Shown here: in pieces, positions 1 through 12,704 of the stretch
How positions within the stretch are numbered: the first letter of the stretch is position 1
Layout: every line of letters begins with the position of its first letter
Source: Klebsormidium nitens
Lineage: Eukaryota > Streptophyta > Klebsormidiophyceae > Klebsormidiales > Klebsormidiaceae
NCBI GenBank assembly: GCA_000708835.1
Contig: DF237317.1
Span: 1 to 64,000 of the forward strand
DNA: 64,000 nucleotides
Direction: 5' to 3'
Translations under genes and position numbers: made by a program
The notes under the pieces: model-generated
Told to the model about the DNA's origin: nothing
Databases searched by the model: none
What the model saw: only the letters and a program-made list of their open reading frames with translations

Positions 1-841
1 ACCTTCGCTAGCCAGCATGTGCGGTGAGCTGCGCTATTACCAAAGTCAACAACTAGAAGGGGAAAATGTGGTGTGTCGGACGTTGTACGTCAGCTTGTGC
101 GAGAATACCTTATATCAGCATCGAATGGCTGAAAAGCTGTAGAAGTTGTGTCCTTGCTTGTACTAAGTAGTAGGTAGTGAGCCTTTTCACACTGGACCAC
201 TTTCCTCGTCAGCAAAAAGAATGAATGCAGCAGCTAGAGATCAGGGCGAATGCAGCCTAGCGAATGCGTGGGCAGCAGGCTTGATTGGCGCTGGCAGCAC
301 TTGGATCTTTCTCTGAGAAGAGTGCGGCAAGGCATGGGGTGGCGACGAGAGCTCTGCTTGTAGGCACGTTAAACATAAAGGAGCATGCCTGGAGCATGCC
401 GGTTCGTCTGGTCAGTAGTGACCAGAGTGATCCCAGAGTTGATCCAAGAGCTGGATCCACAGAATCAGTAATGTTGCGGCTTGATTGCGTCACATAGTGC
501 TGGGTCCTATCGTTTAGATCAGTACCCTTGCTTCAGCCAATAGATTGTGATCGGAGTGCACTCCTGAACAAAGCCAAAATGCTTGTGTTGCTTGAGTGGC
601 AAGTTGGGAAAGCAAAGTTAAACTTAAAAGAAGAAAAAAGCAATCTGCCACTTGAGTTGCACTTGTCTTGAGACAGATCTTCCAGACAAAGTCTTTGGAT
701 CTGTTCATCAGCTGTTGATGTCAGGTGGGGATGCTGGAGATGAAGAGCTGCTTTAGGGTGTTGGCTAGTAGTCCAGGGGAACAGACCTACTGATTTGTAC
801 CCCTCATTGGAACAGCCTGACAGGCCTCCTTAGGTTGCAGC
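1..841. other. Upstream region of DGAT2, no gene recognised
   Basis: No open frame here has a recognisable domain or a convincing set of splice signals. The last 100-200 bases presumably hold the promoter and 5' untranslated region of the DGAT2 gene that starts at 842. Short open frames at 257-497 exist on both strands and mirror each other, as expected from chance. Confidence 0.5.
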
Positions 842-3817
842 ATGGCTTTCTTGAGCAGCGACATCAGCAAGGGTCTGGGCAAGCTGGATACTGTGCTGGC
901 CGCCCCCCTGAGCGACTTCAAGCACACCACCCTGATCAGCATCGTGGCGGTCATCATTTGGTTGGGTGGCATCCATGTGTCGCTGCTGTGCTTCCTCTTT
1001 GCCCTCTTCACGCTCCCCTCCATGGCAGCATACACGTGAGACATGCTACCATTCAAGACTCCTTCCAGATAAACGTCTTCTGAGGCGGTGGATGGTTGAG
1101 ACTTTGTTCCTGAATGTTGCAGTTTTGACTACATGATCACCTCGTCCTCTATCAGACCTGATGGTGGTCCCCCAAGCATTAGTGCGACAGTACTAAACTT
1201 GCTTTCTTATCAGATTTTATTGCATGCTTTTGGGAGCGTCTATCCTTTTCAGGGTCATCTTGTCATTCATTTTCAGGGTCATTTTGTCCCTTGCAAGTGA
1301 CTGACTCCAAACACTGCCTGTTTCTGCAGAATTCTGGCCATTCAGTTGAGCTTGGTCTGCCTGCCTGTTGGAGAAAAGCCTTACTTTGGAGAGATGGTGG
1401 CCAAGTTTGTGTCTGACCATGCGCCCAAGTTCTTCCCCCTGGAATTCAAGGTAAGCTCCTTCTATTAAGACGATGGCAAGAAGTATTGTAGAACAGAGCA
1501 AGTAAATGATCCGTGGAGTTTGTTCCAGCAGTTTTCAGGATGTATGATGTACAACGTTTCTTCAAGACCATGTCACTGACCTGCCAATTCCGATCGTGCT
1601 GCGATAGATGGAGAACAGGGAGGCGTTTGACACTGAGAAGACATATGTTATTGGTAAGCCGCGCAGCACCTGTTCCTATTTCAGACCACTTCTGATGTCT
1701 CTGCGAAACATACTTTGAGTTGCGTTTCATGTCGCTTGCCTTCAAGTTGAAGCTTCCAGCAACAAAGAGCTGCCAGAATGGTCCATTGATTGTGGGTTAC
1801 CTTTGCGTCGATTTTCCACCAGCAAAGAGCGTTGGCGCGCTTCTTCTAAGCTTTCAATACCTTTTGCCGCCCAGCCTTGGAGCCTCACTCAATATTCCCC
1901 ATCGGAGTGGTGGCCATGACGCGCCAGGCGGGCCGCATGCCCCTTCAAAAGATGAAGTGCCTGGCATCCAGCGCGGTGAGCCGTACAAGTGTTTTCACTG
2001 CGCCAGCCAGTAGGGGAGGCACTTTGGGTGCTTTCAAGACTGGCCGCAGCCAGTGTTTCTGGTGCAATAGCCAATAGTTGAGACACTTCAGATGTTTTGC
2101 AAGAGCGGCACCGGAGCCAGGGCCCCCTCTGACGGGCGTGTTGGGTGCGTGGCAGATCTGGTGCATCCCGTGGGTGCGCCACCTGTGGTCGTGGCTGGGC
2201 CTGACCCCCGCCAGCCGCCAAAATTTCCGGAAGCTTCTCTCTGAAGGCTACTCCACCGTGCTCATTCCCGGGGGAGTGCAGGAGTGTCTCCACCTCCGAC
2301 CCGGCGCCGAGGTGAGGCCACAACAGAGCCTTTTCACCAGGGGGCTTTAGGTCTCAAGGAATGCCCATAAAGGTGCCAGTTGAGATTGTAGGATGCTTGA
2401 GCCCAACAGAACGGCTGAGATTAGGAAGCGGGATTGCCTGCTCCGACTTGGAACAGGTCTTCGAAGCAAGCTGAAATTTTGTCAAAAGGTTGTCGGAGAG
2501 TCTACTAACAGATTTACTGTTGACTCCCTCCTTGCTCAATGTTCCGGTGGATTTCTAAGTTCTGTCGAATCTTTTCAACCTGTCCTTACGCACTAATACA
2601 GATTGTGTGCCCGAATCCACCTGGCAGGTGGTATTTCTAAAGCAGCGCACTGGTTTCATCCGCATGGCCATGGAAGCGGGGGCACCGCTCGTGCCCGCCT
2701 TCTGCTTCGGCCAGACCAACACCTACCGGTAAGTCCCTCACCTGCTCCGGATCACGCCCTCACATTGACATAACGCCGATAGCGATGTGTCTCAGCAGTG
2801 CGGCCTTGAGAGTATGCTTAGCGTGTGTTCAGCCGTCTGCTTCTGCGTTTTGTGTCTGTCCTTTTCAAAGGTAGCTACGTGGCTACGTTTTGTCAAAGGT
2901 GCACCCTTGCTGAATTTTCTGCAGAACTTCTTCTTAGCAATGGCTCACAATGTCGCTTGCCAATCACGGCTGCAATCTGTCTGCGCCCTCCCCTCATCTG
3001 CTCCGCTCCCTGTTCATTTCCTGGGCGCAGGTATTGGAAGCCGAAAGGGGAGTGGTTTGCCCGCCTGTCCCGCTCCCTGGGCTTCACGCCCCTTTTCTTC
3101 TGGGGGTGGTGCGGGTAAGCAGGCTTGCAAGCTCCTTCTGCCTCTGCATCACCTTCTCAGTGGGCACTCTCGTCCGCCCGTGAAGGCAACTCCACCAAAT
3201 TTGACGTACGAAGCTTCCTGTCTTGATTAGTAGGTTTTCGGTCGCCGTCTACAGTTAGACACAGGCTTCTCCAGTCATCTCGAAGATTGCTGTTTCAGTA
3301 CCACCTGGGACTGTTCGTGATACAAAAACCAGTATTCGTCTCGAGATGCCGCTCTGTATTTGTGAATGTCCTTGGGCCAAGATTCTGTGGCTGACTCTGC
3401 GGTTCACCAACGCAGGACCCCGCTCCCGTTCCCCGAGCCGATGCTCCTGGTGGTGGGCAGCCCCATCGACGTCCCAAAGAACCCCGAGCCCACCCGGGAA
3501 GAGGTACGTCTCGTACGCTGCCTCGCATGCTTGAAATAAGCCCTTGAATGTCTCCGTATTGAGCAGCTTCTGAGCTGGAGCTGTGTGGCCTTTCCTTTGC
3601 AATGATCGGTATAAAAGTCAGCAGATGTATCTAAGGTAGACTGGGATTGGCAGTCAAGCGAACGTTGGACACCTGCTGCGGGCATGCCTCCTGATCTGCG
3701 CATGCCCGTCTGCAGATTTTGGGGACGCAGGAGAAGTTCCTGGCCGCCATGACGGCTCTCTTCGAGAAGTACAAGGAGGAAGCCGGGTACCCCGACCTGA
3801 CCCTTGAGATCCGATGA
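842..3817 (+). CDS. DGAT2: Diacylglycerol O-acyltransferase 2 (plant-type DGAT2)
   Basis: The product transfers an acyl group from acyl-CoA to diacylglycerol, the last step of triacylglycerol synthesis, in the ER membrane. Nine exons chain in phase into 330 residues, the usual family length: 842-1035, 1330-1450, 1608-1653, 1875-1975, 2156-2311, 2628-2728, 3031-3114, 3416-3503 and 3716-3817. A hydrophobic N-terminal part is followed by EPHSIFPIG, the plant form of the catalytic HPHG motif. Next come HLWSWLGLTPASRQNF, then IPGGVQE, then RTGFIRMAMEAGAPLVPAFC with FGQ, all signature blocks of the family. The ATG at 842 opens directly onto the hydrophobic segment, and no longer in-frame start with plant-like sequence is seen. 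All introns are GT-AG. The next gene lies 2.2 kb downstream on the same strand. The family assignment is very secure, while the substrate preference cannot be read from sequence. Confidence 0.95.
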
Positions 3818-6030
3818 TAAGCTTGGTCCGATGTACAGCCCACCCATCTTCTCGTCCGCATTTTTCCACAGCGTTTCTCCAGCTGGAGGAACCACGGTAG
3901 ATGAACGTTCCTGAACTTCAATACTGCCTGCGCATGCATAGAGAGTGTACTACACAGTAGGAGGACATTCCTCCTTACAGACAAACACAGGTTGTTGATA
4001 CAACATACAATATACTGTAAGGTCGTTGAGAGTTGTCCCTGAAAGAACTCGATCCTGTTAAGCCAGAAGCCTCGAACGTCAAACGTTGCTTATCGAGAAT
4101 CAGTTCTGTAGCCGAAAGTATATACCAACCGTCTATAGATGAACCTACATTATCCCGACAATTGTCGAATCGACAGGGGTTGACAGTCAAGCTTGCAGCC
4201 AAGAAGCTGCAATCAATCCGTGCCCAAGGAGAAAAGTTACAAGGGCTTTCTCCAAGAGAGCATGGTCTTCGCATCGAGTGCAAATGAAAATGTGTAACTG
4301 TGGCTCGGAATATTCCGACCTAATCGCATCTGGTGTTTGCAATCGCATCCGGTATGGTCAGGCATCATCTGTACGTGTAGCCATGGCCGGCATGTGAATC
4401 CGTGGCATACCAGACTGCATGATTGCAGCCAATTTGCGCAGCTAGAGCGTAATTCGTTGCGCTCAGTGGAACCAAAGCTTCAAGTTCAGGCCGGATTGAA
4501 GCCCGAGCAGAGCGAAGACGTTGTTTCTGGCAGTGACTTGTCACTTGGTCGCTCAATTTAAGTGGACCAGGACGTTGACAGATACTCGGTTACCCCGCAT
4601 GTATAGCTAAATTCCGCCTGACGCTGACGAAGTGGACCGCGCATGCTTTCACCTCAGTGCGCATGCACATCGGCTTTGTCTGTAACCTTATCTTGTAAAG
4701 CTCAAGCCTATTGTTTCTTCTATACAGGACGTTGATGCTTACAAGGAGTCAAGGTGCACCAAAGTCTGCGCGGCGCAAGTGACTGCATCATTGTCACACT
4801 TCTAGTGCGCAGACAGAGCTATCGAGCAGTGGCAAAAGTTTGCCAGTGCAGGCAACTCTGCGCTGCTTAGGGGCATTGAAAAGTGCGAAAGAAGCCCCTG
4901 CAGCACGGCATTGTGTAGCGACCGTTGTAATCAAGCGTGCACGTGGTGGCTGGCGGCTGGCGCGCATTCCCGGAGTCAGCTGATTGCAAACCTTGGCACG
5001 GCTTTTTGGGCTTTCTCGACACGCGCGCATTGGGAGCTACAAAGGCGCAGCAGCAGCGGTGAGCCTGCGCACGTACATTCATCTTCACGAAGCATTAAGC
5101 AGGACCTGTCTGTATCACCTGGAGGAGCTTGCTGCGTATCCAGATTGTGCACTATTAACGGCTTTGATTGGAAATCTAAGTGAGTTTTGGTACGTGGGCA
5201 CTTCGTATCTTTCATTGATGCAATCAGCAGAGTGTGTATGTACTCAGCGAGTGCATGCGTCTTGGATAAACCCAGTCGTCATCTTTGCCTGCTTCCTGGT
5301 CCGAATATAAAACTGAAACTAGTCGCCTTTCCTCCCCGGCAATGCTTCTGCTGTTGGCAGAGTGCATCAAACTCCATGCTGGTCAACCCGGTAATATGAT
5401 ACGCATTGGTTCTGATTTGGAAGCCATTTGGAAGTCAGCATCTTCGATTTTAGAGGAGCGTGTGTTACAATTGTGGCGGCTAATCAGAGGGTTGTCGTCT
5501 TTAGTATCTCTTTGAAACAGCCCATCGAAGTGTCTCAGAGTTTCTTTTCGCGCTTTCATTAAGAGCCCTCCAGGTACCTTGTGTTGCTGAAGCTTCAAAC
5601 TCCTTTCTTGAAAGTCAACTAAACTGAGCCGAAGCCTCTCAAAGGAGAACATCGACTGTTAGGAGCCAGCATTCTGCCTTGCACACCTGCCGCTTTGTGG
5701 TAGGTTCAAAGATATCTGCATCAGATGTCCTCAGGCGAAGGTCGACCATACGCGTTAAACAAAAGGAGCCGCTCGCGAGCAACGGCTCCATCACGGTCAA
5801 AATTGTAAAAAGCGCCAATTCTAACGCAAACATTTCTATGTTGGATCAGGCACCATATATCGTGGATCTTCTAGTCCTCTTCGAGGGCTTCAATTGTGTC
5901 GTCAGGGACACTTAAGAAGTGGTCATAGAAAAGAAAGATAGACAATTTGCGCACCCTTTCAATAGTCCTCATGAAATTCCTGTGGATGCTGCTTCTGAAG
6001 CCTCCCTTCTAGTTGCTGACAGCTGTAACC
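3818..6030. other. 2.2-kb spacer without a supported gene
   Basis: This holds the 3' region of DGAT2 and the upstream region of the next gene. Open frames at 4033-4287 and 4984-5310 are short, the latter has no early ATG, and neither shows a domain or splice-linked partners. GCATGC-type motifs occur at several places, for example near 4640-4670. I see no RNA gene. Confidence 0.5.
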
Positions 6031-8279
6031 ATGGCGAGGAAGTCCAAAGCGAGGGGAGGTCCGCATGTGACGGTCAGCTGGAGGCGTCCCGGCTCCAACA
6101 AGTGGCAGAAATTTGAGGATCGTGTGGGGCGCGCCATCCTTGCGGCCAGCATGTCGGGACAGGCGACTTTCCAGCTGGACGAGTACGTGCGAAGGTCGCC
6201 GCGACTCATATCAAAGCAGAGGGACGTCACAGCGGACCGCGTGCGCGCCTCCCGCAGGTACATCTGGCAATCTTAAATTCTGCCCCAAAAGCTGCCAGAT
6301 GAGGGCCGACGACGCGGCTTTTACGGCAGTGATTTTAAAAAGATGAGATCCAGAACATATTTCTCTGAAAATTGTTTTCCATTTGGCCTCTTAGAGTCTG
6401 GATCAGAAGAAGCAGCGGAAGGGATGAGGTACAGAAACGGCATCGTGTTGACCACATAGAAAAGCAAAGCAGGAGTACTGGCCTTTACGTTTTTAAGCCT
6501 CTCTTCCAAGTTTGCGTGTGTAGGAAACGATCGTACTTACAGCACTTGAAAACTTGGTTTGCGTTTTCAAGAAGAGCCAAAGGCGTCTGATAGGTTGAGC
6601 CTCCAAGCTTCTGAAGTTTCATCGATTTCTGTAAAGCGCATTTGCAGCCAGGGACCCCTTAGTATTACATCCAAGCGCATTGCGCATGATGCCAGCAAGT
6701 CATCTAAAAGCGTCTCTTTCTTTGGACAGGTCCAGAAAGAAGGCTAAACACGAGAACCTTGTGCTGACGCTCAGGACATCCCAGGACGGGTCCGATCCGG
6801 CGTCGAACGTCTCGGGACGCGCCGTCCGCTGGGGCTTCTCTTCGACGTGCACCTTCGACCGGCTGCCCAACACTGCGCGCGCGCTCGCGGAGATGATCGC
6901 GAAGTGCGAGGCGGCGAAGAAGCGACAGGTAATGATACGCATACACATCGATGCGGAGCCAGCATTCCAGCTGGTTGATGGAGAACCAAGCGATACACAG
7001 GTGTCCGTTTCGAGTTTCGTGAAGTCTGTTACTTGAATTCACAGCGAGTGCTCGGACGGCTTTCAAGTGTTGCGTCCACTTGTCTAAGGCGCGTCGAAAG
7101 CCGTATTGGTAGAGAACGCAATTGCACACATGATTAGAAACCGCTTCCTTTGCATATTATGCACAGTCACCATTTGGCCAAAGTGCTCACAACTGCGTTT
7201 GGAAAGCCTGTACTCGCGCTTTTCTGCGTAGCCAAAGGTGATGGTCAATATTCGAGATGCGCTCGACATAAGATGCATCAGGAAACACCTAAATCTGCTG
7301 TTAATCGGATACCTTCTTCGTAAAACTTTGACTCGTCCAGCGTTTGATTCTTCTCTGTTCCACCGTCTTTTCTTCCAGATCTCAGGCCCAGAGTAGTCAG
7401 ATCAACCCGTTAAAGCTATCAATGTCCTTTCTCATTAGAAGCGATTGGAAGTGCTCGGTGCCGTTCCTGCAGGTTCTTTCGGAGCTGCTGAACAATGCTA
7501 CGTCTGAGGATCGCATCAGCAGATTCCTCTCTGAAACAGATTTCAGCCAGCCCGTCCAGTGGTACTCACAGTCGGAACCTGTAACGAGAACGGGCACCCT
7601 CCGGGTGTCGCAAGTCGCTGTAAACGAGCGTGCGCGGCCGGGCGGCGGGCTGTACGAGCGGTTCCTGGACGCAATGGCGGGGCACGTGTCGAAACTGGGA
7701 GGCAGGTCCCCCTGGATCCCTCCTGGATTTGACAAGAAAGAACAATGTTCCACCGTGATTGAGCAAGGAGGTGAAGTAAGGATCACAACCAAGAGTCACG
7801 TGCTGACCATAGAGTCAATTTCTCTTGCAAGTTCAGCGGGGTGAATATAAGCTGACTGTGCATGAATAAGGCGTTCACAGGACGTGCATAACAGCGGGTT
7901 CAAGTGCGAGCAGTAGACTTTTGAAACTCGAGCGGAGACCACTGACAAACTGTTGGCAGCGAGGTAAACATTTACTAACGCCTCCGCGGTGGAAGGAACT
8001 ACGGGAACAGTGTCTCGGCAAAGGGTCCCCTCAAAAGTCAATGATGTCCGCTCCTGCCGATGCTTCTGCTCATGTTTGCTCGCTGACGTCGCGTGACGAT
8101 TCATTTCTCCAGGTGCGCTCCGATCGCTGATGGGCTGCGACCGCCACATCATGGCGCCGCTCACCTTCGCCTTCCACGGCACTCCTCCCCCCAACGTTCC
8201 GTCCAATCTTGGAACACGGAATGCTGCCGGAAAAGAGGGTAGCCGCCGGAGACTGGTTTGGGACGTTGCCATCCATTAG
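6031..8279 (+). CDS. Unrecognised four-exon protein, 296 residues
   Basis: I do not recognise the family. Four exons (6031-6257, 6730-6928, 7473-7770, 8113-8279) join in phase with GT-AG introns. The chosen donor at 7771 (GTGAAG) keeps a long frame open through the last exon. A donor five bases later would stop almost at once. The N-terminus is strongly basic (MARKSKARGGPHVTVSWRRP), followed by a segment rich in Arg and Ser. An Ala-rich stretch near residues 125-140 looks helical. A central block contains GLYERFLDAMAGHV and GGRSPWIPPGFDKKE, and the C-terminus is Arg-rich. No signal peptide or membrane segment is apparent. A basic N-terminus could suggest nuclear or organellar targeting, but this is only a guess. 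Exon-intron structure and codon-like composition support a real gene. Confidence 0.6.
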
Positions 8280-9198
8280 CTTCGGCTACAGCCAAAAATG
8301 GTCGGTGATCGCGGGTGGCCCCCGGGGGCCTCCATTTCGGCTGATCCTGTTTCTGCTCCTTGCGGTTCCCCCAGTGGTCGACAAACGGGGTTTCCCATGG
8401 GCCATAGCTCTCTCCGATCCGCGCTACGAGCTTCCGCTCTGCACGGTAGAGCTAGAGTGCGTCGAGAAGACGGGATAAACTCAACGCTTGCCGGCATACA
8501 GGAGGAGAGTCTTCTAGGACACCTGAATTACTGGTGCCGTGCATGTAATCATGGAACCATGGGGCTAATTTACCCAGCATGGGGACGTTGCCCGTCCACG
8601 TACATTGATTAGTCAAAATTAAAGATTGTTCTTGAACTTCAGTCTTCAACTGAAGGGCCGCAAAAATAACTTAGAAACTCACTTGGGGCTGAAGACGGAT
8701 TGGAAATTCATGCAGAGAGTAACTTTTATATAACCGCAAAGATGATAATTATGTGCAAATACAATGCTGACGTACGCGTGCGTATTGCTGTACGGTGCAT
8801 GCAGCCCGAGAGTCTAAGGGGCTGCAGAATCTTCCGTGACAACTGGTTCACGTACGCGCTTTGACAAACCTTGAAGCTGTGCGATCTGGTCGTTGAGCGT
8901 TCCTTTATCGGAGTACACAGGAATCGATCTTTCAAGCACAAGCGTAAGTAGCCAAAAAGATAGCATGCATGCGTGTTATGGAGGGGGTGCGGGCGACACA
9001 TATAGTCAATATATATGCATAAACCTGCGCGCATGACAGTAAGCATGTATCCTACCAACCACCTTATCTCCCTAAACCCGTCAATGGGCCAGATTGCCGA
9101 AGCATGTAGAGTCGCATACAAGGCCGAGCGTTTACCAACTTGAATACTTGTGTAGAAGCATCCCGAACAGCTTCCTTGTATAGTGGATCCATCAAGTA
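8280..9198. other. Convergent 3' spacer
   Basis: This stretch separates the 3' ends of the orphan gene (+) and the SET-domain gene (-). It is AT-richer than the coding parts, with TA-rich runs near 8990-9020 and a GCATGCATGC-like run near 8965. A long minus-strand open frame (8726-9799) runs through it but is out of frame with the SET protein and shows no domain, so I read it as chance. Confidence 0.5.
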
Positions 9199-12100
9199 TC
9201 ACAACTCCGTTAACCCAGCTAGCGCTGCATATCGCTCTCTCGTTTCTGTCAGAATCTGCTTTCTCGACATTCGTAGCCGGAGCGCCATGCGCAACCTCCC
9301 AATATCCCGACCCTTGCCATCGAAAGTCCCCGCGTCTAGTTCTTCCGAGAGCCGTCGGTCCTCGTCGAGCGTCGTCGCATGCTGCCCTAGCAGGGCTTCG
9401 CACCGCTGCACGACCTGCCGGGCGGCCGCTGCACGCGTCGGCCGACTGATGGCGGCACCACTCAGGCTCGCGCTGCGGTGCCACTCCGCCTCCAAGGACG
9501 ACAGCTCTGCGGCATCGCGCGCATGGAGGACGTACAGTGACTCGAGCAGCCGGGGGGCGGCGCCGTCTGCACATGAGCGCCAAAAGCTCGGATTCGGTAG
9601 TATAGGGGCTTTGCTGGCCCTCAAAAGACAAGGTTTGGAGAGAAGGCGAGGGTTCAGTAACGAATTTAAGCTGTACTAAGGGCAGCAAGCCACAACTACA
9701 GGACCCAGACAAGGCCTCGTCCTTTCGGGGCCTTCTGCGCAGTGCAGTGTGTATCTCAAGATCGGGCCGAGAACTCTTCAGGGCGACCGCGGGAGACATC
9801 CGACTCTCGGTCCTGACTTGATGTCACTCCACAAGCGGTTCCTCGTTCACAGGTCCTTCGCCGGATATATTCGCTCATAAGTTGGAGATCGCAAGAGCGG
9901 TGCGCACCTGCGTCTGCAGCGAGGTTGCGGCTACCGCCCATCAACGTGGTCAGGAGCTCCTCTTTCTGGCGGGCCAATCTGACCGGGGCGTCCACGTCGT
10001 CAAGCAGAGCCTGCAACATGCACCAGCCGGCTCGTAACGACAGCTCACGTGTGCTTTTGCAGGGCTGACCACTGACCAGTACGTACAAGATCAAAAGGAT
10101 GCGCTAAATCGTACTGAACGAGAGGTTGATGGAGCAGTAGATAATAGAGTATTCGTCTTGAGAAGTACAGAAGGCGATGGTCCCCCCTTACTTTCACATG
10201 GGAGCGCAGAAGTTTGGAAGTTTCAAAGATAGCCTGCAGCAAGATGAGGGTGAGGGTTACCTTGAGGCAGTCATAGAGCGGCACTTTGTCCGCTGGGTTT
10301 ATGTTGGGCACAAAGCCATAGGAGACGAGAAACTCTAAGTTGGTGTGGGGGCCATAAGAGATGGTGGCCTCCTGGCCGGCCGAGAGGGGGGTAGATGCGA
10401 AGACCTGGAAGCAGGCTTCAGCCGGGGGGGCACCCTGCACCAAGGGTATAGGGGCTGTCACACAGACTGTAGGCAGAGAAAGGCCCAGTGAGTGGCTGAG
10501 GCAAAGTACTTGACGAGAATTTTCCAGCACTGGGGTAATTGGCATTCAGGTCAGGCATCTCGAATCACAGCAACAGGACGTATATCAATAGTTTAAGCAA
10601 TGGGAGAGCAAAGCGGCGTTTCAGCATTCGACTCCGTTTTCAATTGTGCATTCGAGGACAGGTGAAAGTATACAGATTGCCGCCCTGCGACTGTTTCATT
10701 TTGGCCAAACTTAGGCAGCCCTCTCGAAGGGTGGAAGAAGTCACTCGATCAAGCCTCTACACAACGCTGACAGAAACGGAGCCGCACCTGAGGGCTGTGG
10801 ATCCTCCACTGGGCAAAGCCCAGGTCCGGCGAAGAGTGCGACCGCGGCCGAACAGGTGACGGGTTGGCCTGGAACGGCCTTGCAGTATGTCGAGCTCGCA
10901 GTGGGAGCGCTAAGGTGGGCGGGGCATGGTTGAGCATGTCCGCCACAGGGACCAAGCACTGCACCGGAACCCCCTCTAGAGTCGTGGAGAAGCTGCGAGT
11001 CAAGACGGTGCGGAGGGCCCACAGGGCGGTGGCGTGGCTGAAAGGGGGTCGCCACAACGGGGGGGTGGGAGGAGGTTCCGATGAGATAGCTGATACGAGG
11101 GATAGCGAGACGCTTGGACCATCGGAAGGGGGTTCGTAATTGTCAACCTCGACATCCGTTTGCAGGCTCTCTCTCTTTGGCGACTCGCTTGGTGAGGAGG
11201 TTGTGAGAGGCGAAGCTCGAGAGAAGGAGGGTGGAAGGGTAGAAGGTCCCTTCACTGGGGTTGGAATCGAGGGGTTGGTGTCCAGACGGGAGTTGGCGGC
11301 CAATTGGATGCGTGTGGCCTGGTCTTGCCACTCATCATCAGCCGCAAGAGCTGCCCCCACTGCTGCCTTGCTCTGGAGCTCTGACAGCTCTTGAGGGGTC
11401 CAATCAGCAACCGACTGCTGGGAAGGAGGTAGCGGGATCAGATTAGGCTTGAAAACATGTATGTCACAGACCGCCAGCAAAGTCAAGTAGCTGTTGAGCA
11501 ATGAATGAGCCCCAACTGTGGATCATGAAGAAGATGCAATTATGTCAGTTTGTTCCTCAGAACTCTCATGTCCGCACAACTGCGCAACACCTTGTGTGCA
11601 CCTCGTAATGGGCTGGCAGCAGGCGCGCATAGTGCTGCCACACGGAGTCTGGCCGCTGCAGCTCCGCCAGCAGCTTGACGGCCAGCCGACAGACCGCCTC
11701 ATGCAAACCACCCCTCGATCCCACCGCTTCTCCGCCCCCTTGTTGCCCCCCTTTTGTCTCCTTTGGTACCATCAGTACTGCAGCTATGGGTACCGACAAG
11801 AGCAGTTGGCCCGCTTGCACGGCGGCCCCGCTGGGCACCGCCAGGCCTCGCACACCCGTCGGGCTGACAGTTAGCTGCAATAAGGGGGGCTGTGGCCCAA
11901 CCTGCGCTGCCTGCCAGAGCTCAGACAGAAGTGTGGCTTCCTGGTCTGCCTGGGTGACTTTTGAGATGGGTTTTAGGGTGGCCGCCAGCTGGGCCTGGAC
12001 CAATGTGGCAGCAGAAACAGGAGCAGAGAGGACATTGGCAGGGGGGACGAGTGACTGTCCATTTTGAAAGCAAGCTGGGAGCTGGAAGAGGCTGCTTGAG

Positions 12101-12231
12101 CGTGCAGTGGCGCCAAAGCACGGCAATGCCACAAAGTGGATAATCCTGCACTGGCTGCCTCCGTTGACTGCCCGCGAATGCAGGCACCGTGCAAACAATG
12201 CTGATGGGTGTGCAAGGTTGCAGCACTCCAT
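9199..12231 (-). CDS. SET-domain lysine methyltransferase, Rubisco-LSMT type
   Basis: Members of this class methylate lysines of non-histone proteins, such as Rubisco large subunit or aldolase in plastids, using S-adenosylmethionine. Five exons join in phase into about 652 residues: 12231-11602, 11417-10788, 10434-10261, 10064-9908 and 9566-9199. The N-terminal SET half contains GVRGLAVPSGAAVQAGQLLL. The second half has WALRTVLTRSF, then VADMLNHAP, then GQEATISYGPHTNLEFLVSYG, the AdoMet-binding and catalytic core (NH and YG residues kept). A Ser/Pro-rich insert of about 120 residues sits between the halves, where LSMTs carry their iSET region. The C-terminal half matches the Rubis-substrate-binding domain, with LLESLYVLHA, ATTLDEDRRL and ALRLRMSRKQIL. 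The N-terminus is rich in Ser/Ala and could be a transit peptide. The true substrate is unknown. Confidence 0.88.
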
Positions 12232-12704
12232 GCCGCTGTGATCAATCCTTCCCAGCTGCGCTCTGCGTCAAATCTGCCGATGAGGCAGCTGAAACTTGAA
12301 GCAAGCTATTCTACCTGGCCAGCAGAGGGCTAGGTCCTACATGCAGCAGCTCCATGCGATCATCTCCTCTAACCCCACTGGTGTAAACAAGATTCTTCCA
12401 GTACCCGTTGCTACCGTTTTTATGCGCTTCACAAATTTTGACACAAATATTGCAAGCACGGGTTGCCGCGCGATGAGCCGTTTCTGAGCGTTCGTAAAGC
12501 ATTACCGTATGACGGTGCCAATTCACACAGCCGGTGTTCGTCGCTGCGCCCAGGCTCGGGCTGCATGTTCTCTGATTCTAATCTCTCCCCCTTCTTCTCC
12601 GAAACGGCGAAAGGTTCTGTCACCTGTGTCAGCCAGACATCTGAAACAGTGAAGTTTCCACCATCTGGAGCGCTGAGGAGCAGTCCTGTGTTTTGCGGGC
12701 AGCC
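12232..12704. promoter_or_regulatory. Shared upstream region of a divergent gene pair
   Basis: These 473 bases separate the start codons of the SET-domain gene (-) and ISD11 (+), so both promoters and both 5' untranslated regions must lie here. No TATA box or other well-known element stands out. The promoter role is inferred from position only. Confidence 0.5.

Noticed and set aside
4984-5310. A possible 108-residue protein in the spacer after DGAT2.
   Set aside because: It lacks an early ATG, has no splice-linked partner and no recognisable domain.
9140-9679. A 179-residue plus-strand open frame.
   Set aside because: It is antisense to the last exon of the SET gene and has the Ser/Ala/Arg-rich composition typical of antisense shadows.
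8726-9799. A 357-residue open frame on the minus strand.
   Set aside because: It overlaps the last SET-domain exon in another frame, has no domain, and runs into the 3' spacer. The in-frame reading gives the Rubis-substrate-binding domain instead.
10749-11515. SET exon 2 starting at an acceptor near 11516.
   Set aside because: The phase does not match exon 1. The acceptor at 11418, with a strong pyrimidine tract, gives phase 0 and the expected VADWTPQELSEL block.
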